From Pseudolachnospira sp051055405 (lineage in GTDB: Bacteria; Bacillota; Clostridia; Lachnospirales; Lachnospiraceae): 64,000 nucleotides of DNA. The position numbers and the translations under genes were made by a program. The notes under the pieces were generated by a model. It made no database searches, was not told the DNA's origin, and saw only the letters and a list, made by a program, of their open reading frames with translations. The stretch spans positions 2,604,001-2,668,000 of the forward strand of contig NZ_CP167068.1 in assembly GCF_051055405.1 (NCBI RefSeq). Reading direction: 5' to 3'. Shown piece after piece: positions 23,180-32,646 of this stretch. Positions within the stretch are counted from its first letter, which is position 1; every line of letters begins with the position of its first letter.

Positions 23180-25039
23180 GTAATCGAGTAGGAGGAAAAT
23201 TTAAATAAATTTCCCGACCTCTCACACCACCGTGCGTACCGTTCGGTACACGGCGGTTCAACCAACTTAACAAGCGACACTCTTTTCGGTGTAGTAATCT
23301 AACATTGAGACTAATCCAAATCGGGTTAGTCTCTCTTTTGTAACAGCCATATTCATTGCACCTCTTTGGCACACGTGTGCTATATGAGCTCCGTAATAAG
23401 CTGTTGACCATGCAAATTTCTTGCTAATCCCAAGTTTCATCAAATTCTTTGCTCTGTTCTGTGGGGTTTTCCATTGTTTCCATATACACATTCGTAAGCG
23501 GAAACGTATTCGGGAATCTAGTTCCTTACAAAGTGTTCTCATACTTCCTATCTTGAAGTAGTTAATCCACCCTCTAATAAGCTGATTGAGTTTCTTTACC
23601 TTGTATCTGTTTCTAACGCCCCAACTACGGCAAGTGAGTTCTCTCATTCTCTTCTTGAACTTAGCTACCGACTTTGCATGTGGTTTCGCCTTAAACTGAT
23701 GTGCTCTTGTGTCAAAGTAGAATCCAAATCCAAGGTATTTCACTCCGCTTGGTCTGTCTACTTTGCTCTTGGTCATGTTCACCTTAAGCCCTAGTTTCTC
23801 TTCAATGAATCGTGAAATATTTCTCATGACTCTGTTTGCAGACATTTCACTTCCGACCATAATGATGCAGTCGTCCGCATAGCGTACAAAGTTAAGCCCT
23901 CGCTTTTCCATTTCCTTATCAAGTTCATTGAGCATGATGTTTGCCAACAATGGCGAAAGGTTTCCTCCTTGCGGTGTTCCCACAACAGAATCCTTGTATT
24001 CCTCATCAATCATGATTCCGCTGACAAGGTATTTCCTGACGATTGAGATAACATCTCTATCTTTAATAGTCCTACCTATGATAGTCATCAGCTTGTCATG
24101 ATTCACTGTGTCGAAGAACTTTTCCAAGTCTATGTCAACAATCCAATCATTGCCGTCATTCATCATATCTAATGCCGTTAGGATTGCCTGCTGTGCACAT
24201 CTATTCGGTCTGAATCCATAACTATGGTCATGGAACTGCTCTTCATAGATTGGTGTTAACACCTGTGCAATGGCCTGTTGTACAAATCTGTCTGTTACTG
24301 TTGGTACTCCTAAGTTTCTGACACCTCCATCAGGCTTTGGTATCTCCACTCTTCGTACTGGTTGAGGTTTATACTTTCTTGTCCTCAACTGTTCCTTGAT
24401 GGTTTCTCCGTTCTTTTCAAGATGCTCTTTGAGTTCCGTGTACTTCATTCCGTCCACTCCCTCTGCACCTTTATTTCGTACGACTTGCAGATATGCTCTG
24501 TTGAGATTGTCGCTAGATACAATCTGCTCCATTAGACTACTTGTATCCATGCGTTCTTTCCTTTCCGTCTCGCTTGATTTGACCATCTTTTACCCGATTG
24601 GTTACGGCAGGTGTTGCCATCTCTGCAATACGAGACATACTCAAACTTATTGATTGTTCGCCCCTTTGCTCCATCCCCATTACAGAGACTTCTTCACTAC
24701 TATGGGCTTTGCTGACTTCTCACAGTTCGTTGTTACTAGGCAAATGAAACCTCTGTGAGACCTCCACGCTTAAGGTGTGCGCTCTTTCTCTCCATATATC
24801 CGCCGCATTTACTCTGCTACTATAAATGTGATAGTTATTAGACTTCGTTGTTTTCAGCCAACTTATCTCTCGTAGCCTAGCCTTATATGCGATTTCTGTC
24901 CGTCGGACCAGAGATTTGCTTACAGCTTCCTTCAGATTCCACCTCACGATGGACACCCTTGCTGTTCGGCTATACACTTCCCACTATCTGGGCGTGTTCG
25001 GGACTTGCACCCGTTAGAATGCGCCCATGGCGCGCAAAC
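23180..25039 (-). mobile_element. Group IIC-type intron
   Basis: The RNA begins near 25039 with GTTTGCGCGCCATGGGCGC, closely following the layout of the Oceanobacillus group IIC intron 5' end. It ends near 23180 after domain V (23222-23259, GAACCGCC...GGTGGTGTG) and a domain VI ending in CTACTCGATTAC. It encodes a maturase without an endonuclease domain. The insertion point is just past a terminator hairpin, the known target preference of class C introns. The first bases are GTTTG instead of the usual GTGYG. Both ends are assigned by resemblance. Confidence 0.85.
23267..24550 (-). CDS. ltrA: Group II intron reverse transcriptase/maturase
   Basis: The start is ATG 24550 behind GGAAAGGAAAGAACGC; a start at 24586 is possible but has a poorer site. 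The 427-residue protein has reverse transcriptase motifs (IPKPDGGVRNLGVPTVTDR, HSYGFRPNR, DIDLEKFFDTVNH, GTPQGGNLSPLL and RYADD) followed by a maturase X domain with WINYFKIG. It ends at about the X domain with no HNH endonuclease, as in class C maturases. It promotes splicing and retrohoming of the host intron. Confidence 0.95.
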   Translation of the reverse strand: MDTSSLMEQIVSSDNLNRAYLQVVRNKGAEGVDGMKYTELKEHLEKNGETIKEQLRTRKYKPQPVRRVEIPKPDGGVRNLGVPTVTDRFVQQAIAQVLTPIYEEQFHDHSYGFRPNRCAQQAILTALDMMNDGNDWIVDIDLEKFFDTVNHDKLMTIIGRTIKDRDVISIVRKYLVSGIMIDEEYKDSVVGTPQGGNLSPLLANIMLNELDKEMEKRGLNFVRYADDCIIMVGSEMSANRVMRNISRFIEEKLGLKVNMTKSKVDRPSGVKYLGFGFYFDTRAHQFKAKPHAKSVAKFKKRMRELTCRSWGVRNRYKVKKLNQLIRGWINYFKIGSMRTLCKELDSRIRFRLRMCIWKQWKTPQNRAKNLMKLGISKKFAWSTAYYGAHIAHVCQRGAMNMAVTKERLTRFGLVSMLDYYTEKSVAC

Positions 25040-25045
25040 TGAAAA

Positions 25046-25074
25046 GTCCGGACTCCATGAAAATGAAGTCCGGA
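25046..25074 (-). terminator. Terminator after the permease gene, adjacent to the intron
   Basis: On the minus strand ATCCGGACTTCAT and ATGGAGTCCGGAC pair, followed by TTTTC. The intron 5' end lies about 7 bp beyond, so the hairpin is both terminator and probable insertion target. Confidence 0.75.
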
Positions 25075-25118
25075 TCAATGCTCATTCAGATCGGCAAGAT
25101 AACTCCGAAGTTGCCCCT

Positions 25119-26264
25119 CTAGAACCAGATCAGCAAATTCATTCCCATAAGCGCCGCCAGAAAGACAAGATTCCCCGCCGTAAAAAACGCGATGTATTTT
25201 CCCTTGCGCTCTCCGGCCTCCTTGGCTACATGCTTATAGGAAATGAGGCTGGCCATCGATGCAATCAGCGTTCCCAGCCCACCCAGATTCGTCCCGACGA
25301 TAAGCCCCGCCATATCCTCCGTAAATCCCGATAACAGCAGCGCCGCCGGTACGTTGCTGATCACTTGGCTTGCGATAATGGCGGTATAAATCTCCCTTCC
25401 GGCAATGATGCTCTGCAAAAAGGCGCGGAAAGCCGGAACTCTCCCCACGTTTCCGATAAAGATGAAGAATCCCACAAAGGTCAGGAGAAGGGAATAATCC
25501 ACCTTTGTAAGAATACGCCTGTCTGTTGCCAATATTGTGATAAGCACCACGACGAAAATCGCCTGCCACGGCAATAGATTCCCCACGGCCAGCAGACAGA
25601 ACAAAAACAGCGCAAGATAAAGGGCCAGCTGATAAACGTCTCTTTTTCCTACCGGGGAAAGCTCCTGCGAAGAGGTCTCCTCTAATTTCGGAAACTGGGG
25701 ACAGGCTCTGCCTTGCCATACACAAAATGCTACCAGCAGCGCCAGTGACAGCAGGGTATACGGCAGCATGAGCAGAAAAAACTCCCCCATCGACACCCCC
25801 GCCTTTCCGTAAAGATACAGGTTTTGCGGATTGCCAATGGGAGTCAGCATACTGCCCAGATTCGCCCCGATGGTCTGCAGAACCACAACCGGTACAAGAA
25901 GCCGGTTCTCCAGCTTGGTTCCCAGCATACGAAGCACAATAAACGTAAACGGCACAAAAGTAATGAGCGCAACGTCGTTGGTAATCAACATACTGAAGAA
26001 AAAGCAAAGCAAAACCAGAGTCAGAACCAAACCGCTCCCACTTCTTACCTGCCCCAAAAGTTTTTGAGCAATCCGGTTAAACACGCCGATTTTCTGCAAT
26101 CCTGCCATGACGCACATAAGACAGAACAGAATCGCCAGCGTTCTGAAATCAATATATCCCAGATAGTCCCCGTCTGGCGGCATCAAGAACATCGAAAATA
26201 CCGCCAGCATAAGCGCAACGCACAGAACGGTTTCTTTTTTGAAAAATGCCAATAGCTTCTTCAT
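25119..26264 (-). CDS. ArsB/NhaD/SLC13-type anion permease
   Basis: The 381-residue membrane protein has about 10-11 hydrophobic segments and the ion-transporter motif pair ITNDVALITFVPF / GANLGSMLTPIGNPQNLYLY, mirrored later by ISNVPAALLLSGF / VGTNLGGLGTLIASMASLIS. This marks the ArsB/NhaD-SLC13 superfamily, which moves arsenite, Na+/H+ or dicarboxylates. The substrate cannot be told from sequence. It is translated from an ATG 4 bp after the stop of the upstream gene, so the two are co-transcribed, and it ends at a terminator next to the intron. Confidence 0.9.
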   Translation of the reverse strand: MKKLLAFFKKETVLCVALMLAVFSMFLMPPDGDYLGYIDFRTLAILFCLMCVMAGLQKIGVFNRIAQKLLGQVRSGSGLVLTLVLLCFFFSMLITNDVALITFVPFTFIVLRMLGTKLENRLLVPVVVLQTIGANLGSMLTPIGNPQNLYLYGKAGVSMGEFFLLMLPYTLLSLALLVAFCVWQGRACPQFPKLEETSSQELSPVGKRDVYQLALYLALFLFCLLAVGNLLPWQAIFVVVLITILATDRRILTKVDYSLLLTFVGFFIFIGNVGRVPAFRAFLQSIIAGREIYTAIIASQVISNVPAALLLSGFTEDMAGLIVGTNLGGLGTLIASMASLISYKHVAKEAGERKGKYIAFFTAGNLVFLAALMGMNLLIWF

Positions 26265-26270
26265 CTCAAG

Positions 26271-27251
26271 TCAATTCCACAAATCATCCAACGTTTTTGC
26301 AGCCATAATTGTCTTATAAGAAGAATATCTTGGAGCCTGAGGAGCCATACCTTTCGCTTTTCCCAAAGAAACCTTACTGATTCCCCTTACCGTACCAGGT
26401 TTAAAAAGCACAATATACTTGTTGGTATCCTTATATTTTTCAATTCTTTCCACTTCCGCAATATAGGTAATTCCAGAAACAGGCGCTACCTGATATGCTG
26501 CAATATATTTGATTTTATCAATCATCGCGCTGGAAATTCGGATTGCAAACCAACAATTATTTTTCAAAAACTCTTCGTTAAATCCATCCTCTCTGGCCGG
26601 TACTACAATCGTATCCAACTCGTCCGCATCAATATTGGAGGGCAAATCCGTCATAACTTCATCCTTAAACGGGGAAAAACGATGCAGCTTTTTATCTCCG
26701 CATACGTATGTCTGTGCCTCGATCACTTCCGTTGACATGGTCAATTGAGCCATCACATGGTATAACTCATCTGTTGCTTCATCGATAACAATAATGGCAG
26801 CCGGCTTATTTTCAAAAATCACTTTATCCAGCAGCTCATTGATATTGTCGTATTTTGACTTTGAAAAATAGGCGGCCAGTTTTTGCTTTTTGCCGTCATC
26901 TTTATTCACTTCAGAAAGAAGACTATTTTTAATTTTATACTTATCCGTTTCTGTAGAAATGCCAAATCGGAGAATTTGTTCGCCTATGTGGCCATATACA
27001 TCATGGCGATTCAATTCGACTTCTACCAGATAAAGACGAGGGTCGTTATGGAACGTCAGGTCCAAGAAATATCCGTCGGGTATTGTCGCGCCTTTCTTTG
27101 GCGTGCCAATCAACTTTTTAATATCAAAATAAATACCCGTTGAGCCGAAAATTTTATCCGCATTCGCAACAATCATTTTTTCAAAATCTGCTTCTTTTAA
27201 ATATGTATATTGCGTATAATCCGCACCCGTATGGTCAATGATTTTATACAT
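26271..27251 (-). CDS. Uncharacterised protein with possible PD-(D/E)XK nuclease-like fold
   Basis: The ATG at 27251 follows GAGGAGGAGAATAGT, giving 326 residues. The N-terminal half has IPDGYFLDL followed by RLYLVEVELNRHD (about 57-83). This D...ExE spacing recalls PD-(D/E)XK nucleases, except that Lys is replaced by Glu, so activity is uncertain. The C-terminal half (CWFAIRISSAMIDKIKYIAAY through YIVLFKPGT) looks like a small beta-rich domain. I do not recognise a named family. It is co-transcribed with the permease, with no obvious functional link. A restriction-related protein is one possibility. Confidence 0.5.
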   Translation of the reverse strand: MYKIIDHTGADYTQYTYLKEADFEKMIVANADKIFGSTGIYFDIKKLIGTPKKGATIPDGYFLDLTFHNDPRLYLVEVELNRHDVYGHIGEQILRFGISTETDKYKIKNSLLSEVNKDDGKKQKLAAYFSKSKYDNINELLDKVIFENKPAAIIVIDEATDELYHVMAQLTMSTEVIEAQTYVCGDKKLHRFSPFKDEVMTDLPSNIDADELDTIVVPAREDGFNEEFLKNNCWFAIRISSAMIDKIKYIAAYQVAPVSGITYIAEVERIEKYKDTNKYIVLFKPGTVRGISKVSLGKAKGMAPQAPRYSSYKTIMAAKTLDDLWN

Positions 27252-27287
27252 ACTATTCTCCTCCTCATCGCCACCAGTTACATCCTG

Positions 27288-27944
27288 TCACCATCCGGAT
27301 TCCGTTTCCAGCTGTTGTCTCAACTGTTCTATGTTTCCATCCTGGATGGCGCTGATATTTCTTGCGATTTTTTCCTTCGGCCAGTTCCACCACTTTATTT
27401 CCAATAATGCGGCGATGATCTCTTCCGGAAATCGTTTCTTTATTGGCTTTGCCGGGACACCGCCAACAATCGTATAGGGCGGAACATCCTTTGTGACAAC
27501 CCCGCGGGCTCCAATGATTGCTCCGTCTCCGATCGTGACTCCGGCCAGAATAACAGCTTCATAGCCAATCCAAACGTCGTTTCCTATGACAATATCGCCT
27601 TTATGGTCCCATGCCTTCGTTACGTCTTTCTTTTCTAATCCCCACTCCTCAAAAAATAATGGGAACGGATACGTCGATAAGGAAGATAACGCGTGATTGG
27701 CGCTATTAAAAAGAAATTTCGCGCCGCAAGCAATGGAACAGAATTTTCCAATCTGCAATTTGTCATGGTTTATCGGGTAATGATATAAGACGTTGTTTTT
27801 CTCAAACAGTGTTGGATCATTTACAAAATCATTGTACATCGTAAACTCTCCAACCGTTATATTGGGATTCGTGATTACATGTTTCAAATAAATTGTTTCT
27901 CTATCTCCCGTGCGGGGATAAATCTGTTCTACTGGAATAGTCAT
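27288..27944 (-). CDS. Xenobiotic acetyltransferase (Vat/CatB-type hexapeptide repeat)
   Basis: The 218-residue protein starts at ATG 27944 behind CAGGAGGATTTTAA. It contains left-handed beta-helix hexapeptide repeats (IGKFCSIACGAKF; IGNDVWIGYEAVILAGVTIGDGAIIGA) and the catalytic His region FNSANHALSSLSTYPF, typical of streptogramin A and type B chloramphenicol acetyltransferases. The C-terminus has WWNWPKEKI, a family hallmark. Many chromosomal members do not confer resistance, so a drug-inactivating role is only possible. It sits between an unknown gene and a KAP NTPase in the accessory region. Confidence 0.9.
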   Translation of the reverse strand: MTIPVEQIYPRTGDRETIYLKHVITNPNITVGEFTMYNDFVNDPTLFEKNNVLYHYPINHDKLQIGKFCSIACGAKFLFNSANHALSSLSTYPFPLFFEEWGLEKKDVTKAWDHKGDIVIGNDVWIGYEAVILAGVTIGDGAIIGARGVVTKDVPPYTIVGGVPAKPIKKRFPEEIIAALLEIKWWNWPKEKIARNISAIQDGNIEQLRQQLETESGW

Positions 27945-28187
27945 TTAAAATCCTCCTGTTCATTTGAATGATGTCTAGGCAACTATTCCAGATAAAGCAA
28001 TGCAAAGCTTCACCAAAACCACCTCTCTTTTAAACAAAAAACAATAACTATTGACATCTTTATAAAAATCACGTTCTTCATTCAGCAGTTCAAATATTAG
28101 CTTACGCCAAGTCAACACAGGCTGGTACGAACTAGTCACCTACATTTTACACGCCATTGGACGAATTATTTCTGATAGTATACATTA

Positions 28188-29513
28188 TTACTCTCCGTTA
28201 CAAACGCGAAGGCAAATGTTTTTTAAATCACGTGGGATTTCTAATGACCCGTCATACTGTTTCTCTTTTCCAAATGTACATTTATATACTTTAAAAATCT
28301 TTTCAAATCCAATTTTATAGCTTTCTTCACTATCTAAATTACTTCCCCCAAATTTACAGACCGCTCTATGTATGCTTCTAACATTCTTACACAACTCTTC
28401 AAATATTTCGCCTTGGTCATATATAAATTCGTTTTTCTTTTTTTGACTGACAATGTCTAATACCTGTATTATTGGAACAAATATCGAAAGTATACACCCG
28501 TGTGCAAGGTAGTCACAATAGTTTTGTTTGGATGTTGAGTTCATGTTTCCCTTAAATATTATAGTGTCTCGTAACGATAAATTATAATATTCACTTAAAT
28601 CCTCAACAATTTGCCTTACTAAATATTGGCCATCATTTGTCTGCAATATATCATTAGCCTTTAAATGTTTCGGAATCTCAGGAAGGTATATATTTATATC
28701 AAAAAATTTATTTAAATACCCTGTCGAATCAAATGACTCTCCATAAAATTTTGAAATCGTATGTACTAATTGCGCCTTATTTAAAGATGCAATAAAAATT
28801 ATACGTTCGTCATCAAAATAATGTTTTATGCGTTCCAACATCTCAACCGCATAGCTTGGTTTACATCTATCTAATTCATCAATAAATATAACTAGCTTTT
28901 GGGAATTTTCAATTAGTATTTCATTTAATATTTTCTTTACTGTGTCTTTAAGTTCTTCCGCTGTTTTTATTTCTTCCAGTATATCTTTTCCAGTAAAACT
29001 TTGTTTGATTTTCTCAAAATCACCTGATATCTGAACAAACGGCAGTGATAATGTACAGGAAGATAGCAAGGATATCAATGTATCTCCTCTTGACTTTGTA
29101 TTTATTGTTGTTGACACATATTTTTCACACTCTTTTATAAGTACATATAACAAAGACATTAAAGGATCAGTATGACAATCATATAGCCATGCATTATAAT
29201 ATATTGGAAAATATGTATTTTCCATGTTTATGGATTTTAATACTGACTTAGAAAATGTCTCTTCTAAATCCGATACATCTTGTTCTAATCTTTTTTTTGA
29301 CAAATACTTTAATGTCATCTCTATTTGCCGTATATAAAAAGTTTTGCCTTCTCCCCATTTCGCATCCAAACTAATAAATACATTTGTATCAATTAAATCC
29401 AAACCTTCGATAAAATTTTTTATAGAACTAGCTCTGGAATATGTATCATTTTCTATAGCCCTCTTAATAAAGTCATCTGTTGCCTCTATATTATATTTTT
29501 TATATTTCTTCAT
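28188..29513 (-). CDS. KAP-family P-loop NTPase
   Basis: The ATG at 29513 follows AAAAAGGAAATAACAAT, giving 441 residues. Walker A is DAKWGEGKTFY (about 49-59). A long insertion separates it from Walker B LVIFIDELDRCKPSYA, after which ERIIFIASLNKAQLVHTI is the sensor region, all typical of KAP NTPases. No clear transmembrane pair is visible, unlike many KAP proteins. KAP proteins include plasmid PifA, which excludes phage, so a defence role is plausible. Base use is strikingly AT-rich compared with the neighbours, a sign of transfer. It appears to be a single-gene unit. Confidence 0.88.
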   Translation of the reverse strand: MKKYKKYNIEATDDFIKRAIENDTYSRASSIKNFIEGLDLIDTNVFISLDAKWGEGKTFYIRQIEMTLKYLSKKRLEQDVSDLEETFSKSVLKSINMENTYFPIYYNAWLYDCHTDPLMSLLYVLIKECEKYVSTTINTKSRGDTLISLLSSCTLSLPFVQISGDFEKIKQSFTGKDILEEIKTAEELKDTVKKILNEILIENSQKLVIFIDELDRCKPSYAVEMLERIKHYFDDERIIFIASLNKAQLVHTISKFYGESFDSTGYLNKFFDINIYLPEIPKHLKANDILQTNDGQYLVRQIVEDLSEYYNLSLRDTIIFKGNMNSTSKQNYCDYLAHGCILSIFVPIIQVLDIVSQKKKNEFIYDQGEIFEELCKNVRSIHRAVCKFGGSNLDSEESYKIGFEKIFKVYKCTFGKEKQYDGSLEIPRDLKNICLRVCNGE

Positions 29514-29560
29514 ATTGTTATTTCCTTTTTCATAATTGTATTTCCCCTCTATTCGAAATG

Positions 29561-29593
29561 CCCCATGCAGTCCGTTTTGCAAACCGCATGGGG
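29561..29593. promoter_or_regulatory. Inverted repeat between the lipoprotein operon and the KAP gene
   Basis: CCCCATGC (29561-29568) and GCATGGGG (29586-29593) pair around a 17-nt loop. There is no T-run, so it may be a weak terminator or a leader hairpin. Confidence 0.35.
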
Positions 29594-29669
29594 TACCTTC
29601 CATTGACAAGGGCATACATGCCACTCTATTCCTTCTCGTCTGCGAATCCCTCCAGACAGAAACCGTTCC

Positions 29670-31376
29670 TTACACCGTCACATTAAACAAATTTCGGAGC
29701 TGATTGGCAATATCGTCGCTGGTAGCGTTTAACGCTGCCGCCTCATTGATATCCGATAATTCCTTCAGTTCTCCGTTTTTATCACTGTAATTATAGCCGA
29801 TCGTATAGACGGGTACCTGCATTCCCTCCACGATAGGCGTCACACGATCCAGGCTGTAGCCCCCGTTTTGCTCTCCATCCGACAAAACAAACAGCATCAG
29901 CTTTGCGTCAGGAACCTCCTTCGCCTTTTCGGCAAGCATATGCAACGCCACCAAAACCGCATCGTAAGTAGCCGTACTGCCGCCGTCCGACAGGTTCTTG
30001 ACCTCCCCGGAAAAATAAGCCTTTTGGGTCGCGTCAAACTGTCCAATGGGCAGATTGATCGTAACGTCGCTGGAATAACTGACCAAGCCAACATAGTGTT
30101 CCGAACCGATGTAGGAGGACGCGTTGATCAGGGACGATTTCAAAGAATTGAGTGGTTCTCCGCTCATCGAACCGGAGATATCGGCAACAAAAACGGCAAT
30201 AATCGGCTTACCGCCGTTTTTATTCTGCTTCCAGACCTTCTGGGCTGTCAGATAACCGGTGCCATCCAATCCAGGTTCCTGAGAAACATACTCATCATGG
30301 CGGTTGAATCCCTTCTCTGTCGCAAGCTTTTGGCTGTCCTCCGACAGGCAATAGTCCACAAACAGCTTGGCCGCGTTCTTTTCTTCCTCGGAACAGTAGT
30401 CAAAGGTATAGACCGGATGGTCATGGCGGATACCCGCGGGAATATAGACATAATCCGCCAGCTCCGGCGTATTGATATAAGCCTGCTCTTCCATCACCAT
30501 TGCGTTGATCACGCCCTTGGAAGCCTGATTGCGAAGCACTGCTGTGGTATAAGCCACGGGCGGAGAGGACTTTTGGTATTCCAAAAGTTTTTCCTGAGCC
30601 GTGCTGGACAACGGGTTCGTATCATCAAAGGCTTTCAGCATCGCCGTTAAGATATTCAGGCCCGTACTGGACGTATAAGGGTTCGTGTAGGCAAAGGTCA
30701 GATCTCCCGCCAGCGTAGCGTCCAGAACGTTGGACAGCGTAGGTTCCTTGTATTTGTCCACGAAAGAATCATAGGCTTCCTTTTTGATCAGGATGCCCGC
30801 CGTATTTCCCGCGATACGGTCCGTAAGAGCAATCGTCCCGATACCGGACGATTGGAGCATCTTCCCCCAGGCATCGTTGGACGGAACAAAAAGTTGAGGC
30901 TGATAAACGCCGGCCTTCATATAGGTGACAACCTCGCCGGAAGTAATCTTCCTTACGGAAACCGTAACCTTTTTGTCGCCAAGCATATATCCGGCCTTAT
31001 TAAAATTCTGCGCCACAATATTCATCCAATCATCCGGGGCTTCCGCCGATAGTTCCGTCGCGGCAGCGATTTCCAGATTGATATCGCCGTTTCCTGTAAC
31101 GGTGATGGGGAAAGTAGAGATATCCGCCAACGCATCCGCCTCGGAAACTTCATCCGAATAAATGTCCAAAACTGGTTTTGTCACTTGGGAAACCTTAATT
31201 TTTTTCAGCATAGAGTCCATTTCCGTTTCGGCATCCTCATAGCTGAGCGCGTTTTTATTCCGCTCGGTTCTGACAGCGTCGTCCCCGCAGCTTAGGCAAG
31301 CCGTCGCCAGGACGCCCGCCAGAATAAAAATCGATAAATAGGTATAGAGCGAGCCTTTCTTCTTGCGTTTTTTCAT
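29670..31376 (-). CDS. Lipoprotein with solute-binding-like domain fused to a vWA domain
   Basis: The preferred start is ATG 31376 (RBS GGAGAAAGGAAAA), giving 568 residues; GTG 31382 is possible. A signal sequence ends in LATACLSC, so lipidation at Cys27 or Cys30 is likely. The middle resembles a type 2 extracellular solute-binding protein (ITVTGNGDINLEI, with LTFAYTNPYTSSTGLN as a binding-protein signature). The C-terminal part is a vWA domain with intact MIDAS DISGSMS and DGGSTATYDA. It is anchored outside the membrane. Homologues of this layout often neighbour TelA/XpaC-like genes. It is last in a three-gene operon of helical proteins. Confidence 0.85.
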   Translation of the reverse strand: MKKRKKKGSLYTYLSIFILAGVLATACLSCGDDAVRTERNKNALSYEDAETEMDSMLKKIKVSQVTKPVLDIYSDEVSEADALADISTFPITVTGNGDINLEIAAATELSAEAPDDWMNIVAQNFNKAGYMLGDKKVTVSVRKITSGEVVTYMKAGVYQPQLFVPSNDAWGKMLQSSGIGTIALTDRIAGNTAGILIKKEAYDSFVDKYKEPTLSNVLDATLAGDLTFAYTNPYTSSTGLNILTAMLKAFDDTNPLSSTAQEKLLEYQKSSPPVAYTTAVLRNQASKGVINAMVMEEQAYINTPELADYVYIPAGIRHDHPVYTFDYCSEEEKNAAKLFVDYCLSEDSQKLATEKGFNRHDEYVSQEPGLDGTGYLTAQKVWKQNKNGGKPIIAVFVADISGSMSGEPLNSLKSSLINASSYIGSEHYVGLVSYSSDVTINLPIGQFDATQKAYFSGEVKNLSDGGSTATYDAVLVALHMLAEKAKEVPDAKLMLFVLSDGEQNGGYSLDRVTPIVEGMQVPVYTIGYNYSDKNGELKELSDINEAAALNATSDDIANQLRNLFNVTV

Positions 31377-31378
31377 CG

Positions 31379-32170
31379 TCACTTTTCCTTTCTCCAGTCA
31401 TCCTCAATCGAAGATAAAATCGTAGATTTATAGATATCCAGCATTTCCATGCTATTGTCATCTTCCCCTTGCTTATTCAGAAATTCCGCCAGCGCAAAGA
31501 GAAACTCCTGGACCTGTTGAAGCTGTTTCTGCCCCTCTTCATGACAGATCTGCAGCTTGTCCTGGACCAATTGAACATCCTTCGCCTCGTCGGAATCCGC
31601 CACATCCATATAGTTTAACACCTTCCGGACATTCTTACAGAGATACTGTTCCACCCGGTCTAAAATATCCTCGGTATTTGCCAGAGCGTCCGCTCCATTG
31701 GCATCCAGCAGGTGCGATAACTTCTCCTGATGCTCGTCCATCATATCCAGCTGCATCTTGATCTGCATCAATGGCTGCGAAAGAGAACTCCATTTTTGCG
31801 CGGCATATTCTTCCAATAGCTCTCGAACCTTCTGCGAATCCATCTTTTTCGAAACCGACAAAACCTCTTTGTGCTTGTCCTTCTCCTTCTGGCTTTCCTG
31901 AAGTTTCTCCTGATCTTGCGCCAACGCCGCCGCTCTGTCCTTCTGCCATCTTTGCTGCCGGATCCAATCTGCTATATATAAACCGATCGCAATAAGGCTG
32001 ACAATAGCGCTTACGGCAAAAACTCCATTCCGCAGATTACGGAAAAATCGAATCCCATAATTGATGATCAGACTGTGCCTGCTAAGGTATAAAAAAAGGC
32101 ATGCCAGGCCAGATATGCCCACGGCAAGTACAACATAGATGAGTTTTACTTTTCTTTTTCTGTCTGGCAT
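31379..32170 (-). CDS. Two-helix membrane protein with long coiled coil
   Basis: The 263-residue protein starts at ATG 32170 behind GAGAGGAGAACTGG, overlapping the end of the upstream gene by 25 bp. Two hydrophobic segments (about 9-28 and 45-66) are followed by a long charged helical region (about 70-255) likely to form a coiled coil. No catalytic motif is seen. XpaC-like proteins near toxic-anion-resistance genes have a similar layout, but homology is not established. It stops 2 bp before the lipoprotein start, suggesting a complex with it. Confidence 0.65.
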   Translation of the reverse strand: MPDRKRKVKLIYVVLAVGISGLACLFLYLSRHSLIINYGIRFFRNLRNGVFAVSAIVSLIAIGLYIADWIRQQRWQKDRAAALAQDQEKLQESQKEKDKHKEVLSVSKKMDSQKVRELLEEYAAQKWSSLSQPLMQIKMQLDMMDEHQEKLSHLLDANGADALANTEDILDRVEQYLCKNVRKVLNYMDVADSDEAKDVQLVQDKLQICHEEGQKQLQQVQEFLFALAEFLNKQGEDDNSMEMLDIYKSTILSSIEDDWRKEK

Positions 32171-32619
32171 CGATCCAGTTCTCCTCTCAACGTATCCTGC
32201 AGCCGGATAATCTCGGCCATATCACTCATTTCCTTCGAATTTTTCACCTGCTCCCCCACCAAATCCGAATGAGTCAAAAACTCCTTTAAAAGATTTTCTT
32301 TCTGTCCCAAGACGATACGGTTCTGAGCGATCATTTGCAGCGTTATCGCAGCACTTTTCTGCCGCTCTGCTTCCGCTGGCTCAAAAAAATGGCTCTCCCC
32401 GGCATACGCCGGCTTCTCATACTCCAGCTCTTCCTGGAGCTTTTGCAGCTTCTCCGCCAATCGCTTGCAGCGCTCCAACTGAACGCGGCACTGCATATCA
32501 AACATCTCCTGAGAAATTGTCCCATATACCGCAATCACATATTCTTCGATATCTTCGCTGATGTTTAGCAGCTCATCTGTAAAAACCGCGGCCTGCTGCT
32601 GGCATTTTCTTATACTCAT
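32146..32619 (-). CDS. Helical cytoplasmic protein, first gene of the vWA-lipoprotein operon
   Basis: The 157-residue product is almost wholly helical and charged, with heptad-like stretches (RVQLERCKRLAEKLQKLQEE and QKENLLKEFLTHSDLVGEQV). It has no signal peptide, membrane segment or known motif. It is preceded by a strong promoter and starts at ATG 32619. It is probably a partner of the coiled-coil membrane protein encoded next. I do not recognise a family. Confidence 0.6.
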   Translation of the reverse strand: MSIRKCQQQAAVFTDELLNISEDIEEYVIAVYGTISQEMFDMQCRVQLERCKRLAEKLQKLQEELEYEKPAYAGESHFFEPAEAERQKSAAITLQMIAQNRIVLGQKENLLKEFLTHSDLVGEQVKNSKEMSDMAEIIRLQDTLRGELDRCQTEKEK

Positions 32620-32646
32620 ATCTTTTAATAAATGTACTCCATTTTA

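Noticed and set aside
27288..27944. The acetyltransferase as a proven streptogramin resistance gene
   Set aside because: Sequence motifs only show the xenobiotic acetyltransferase family; many members confer no resistance.
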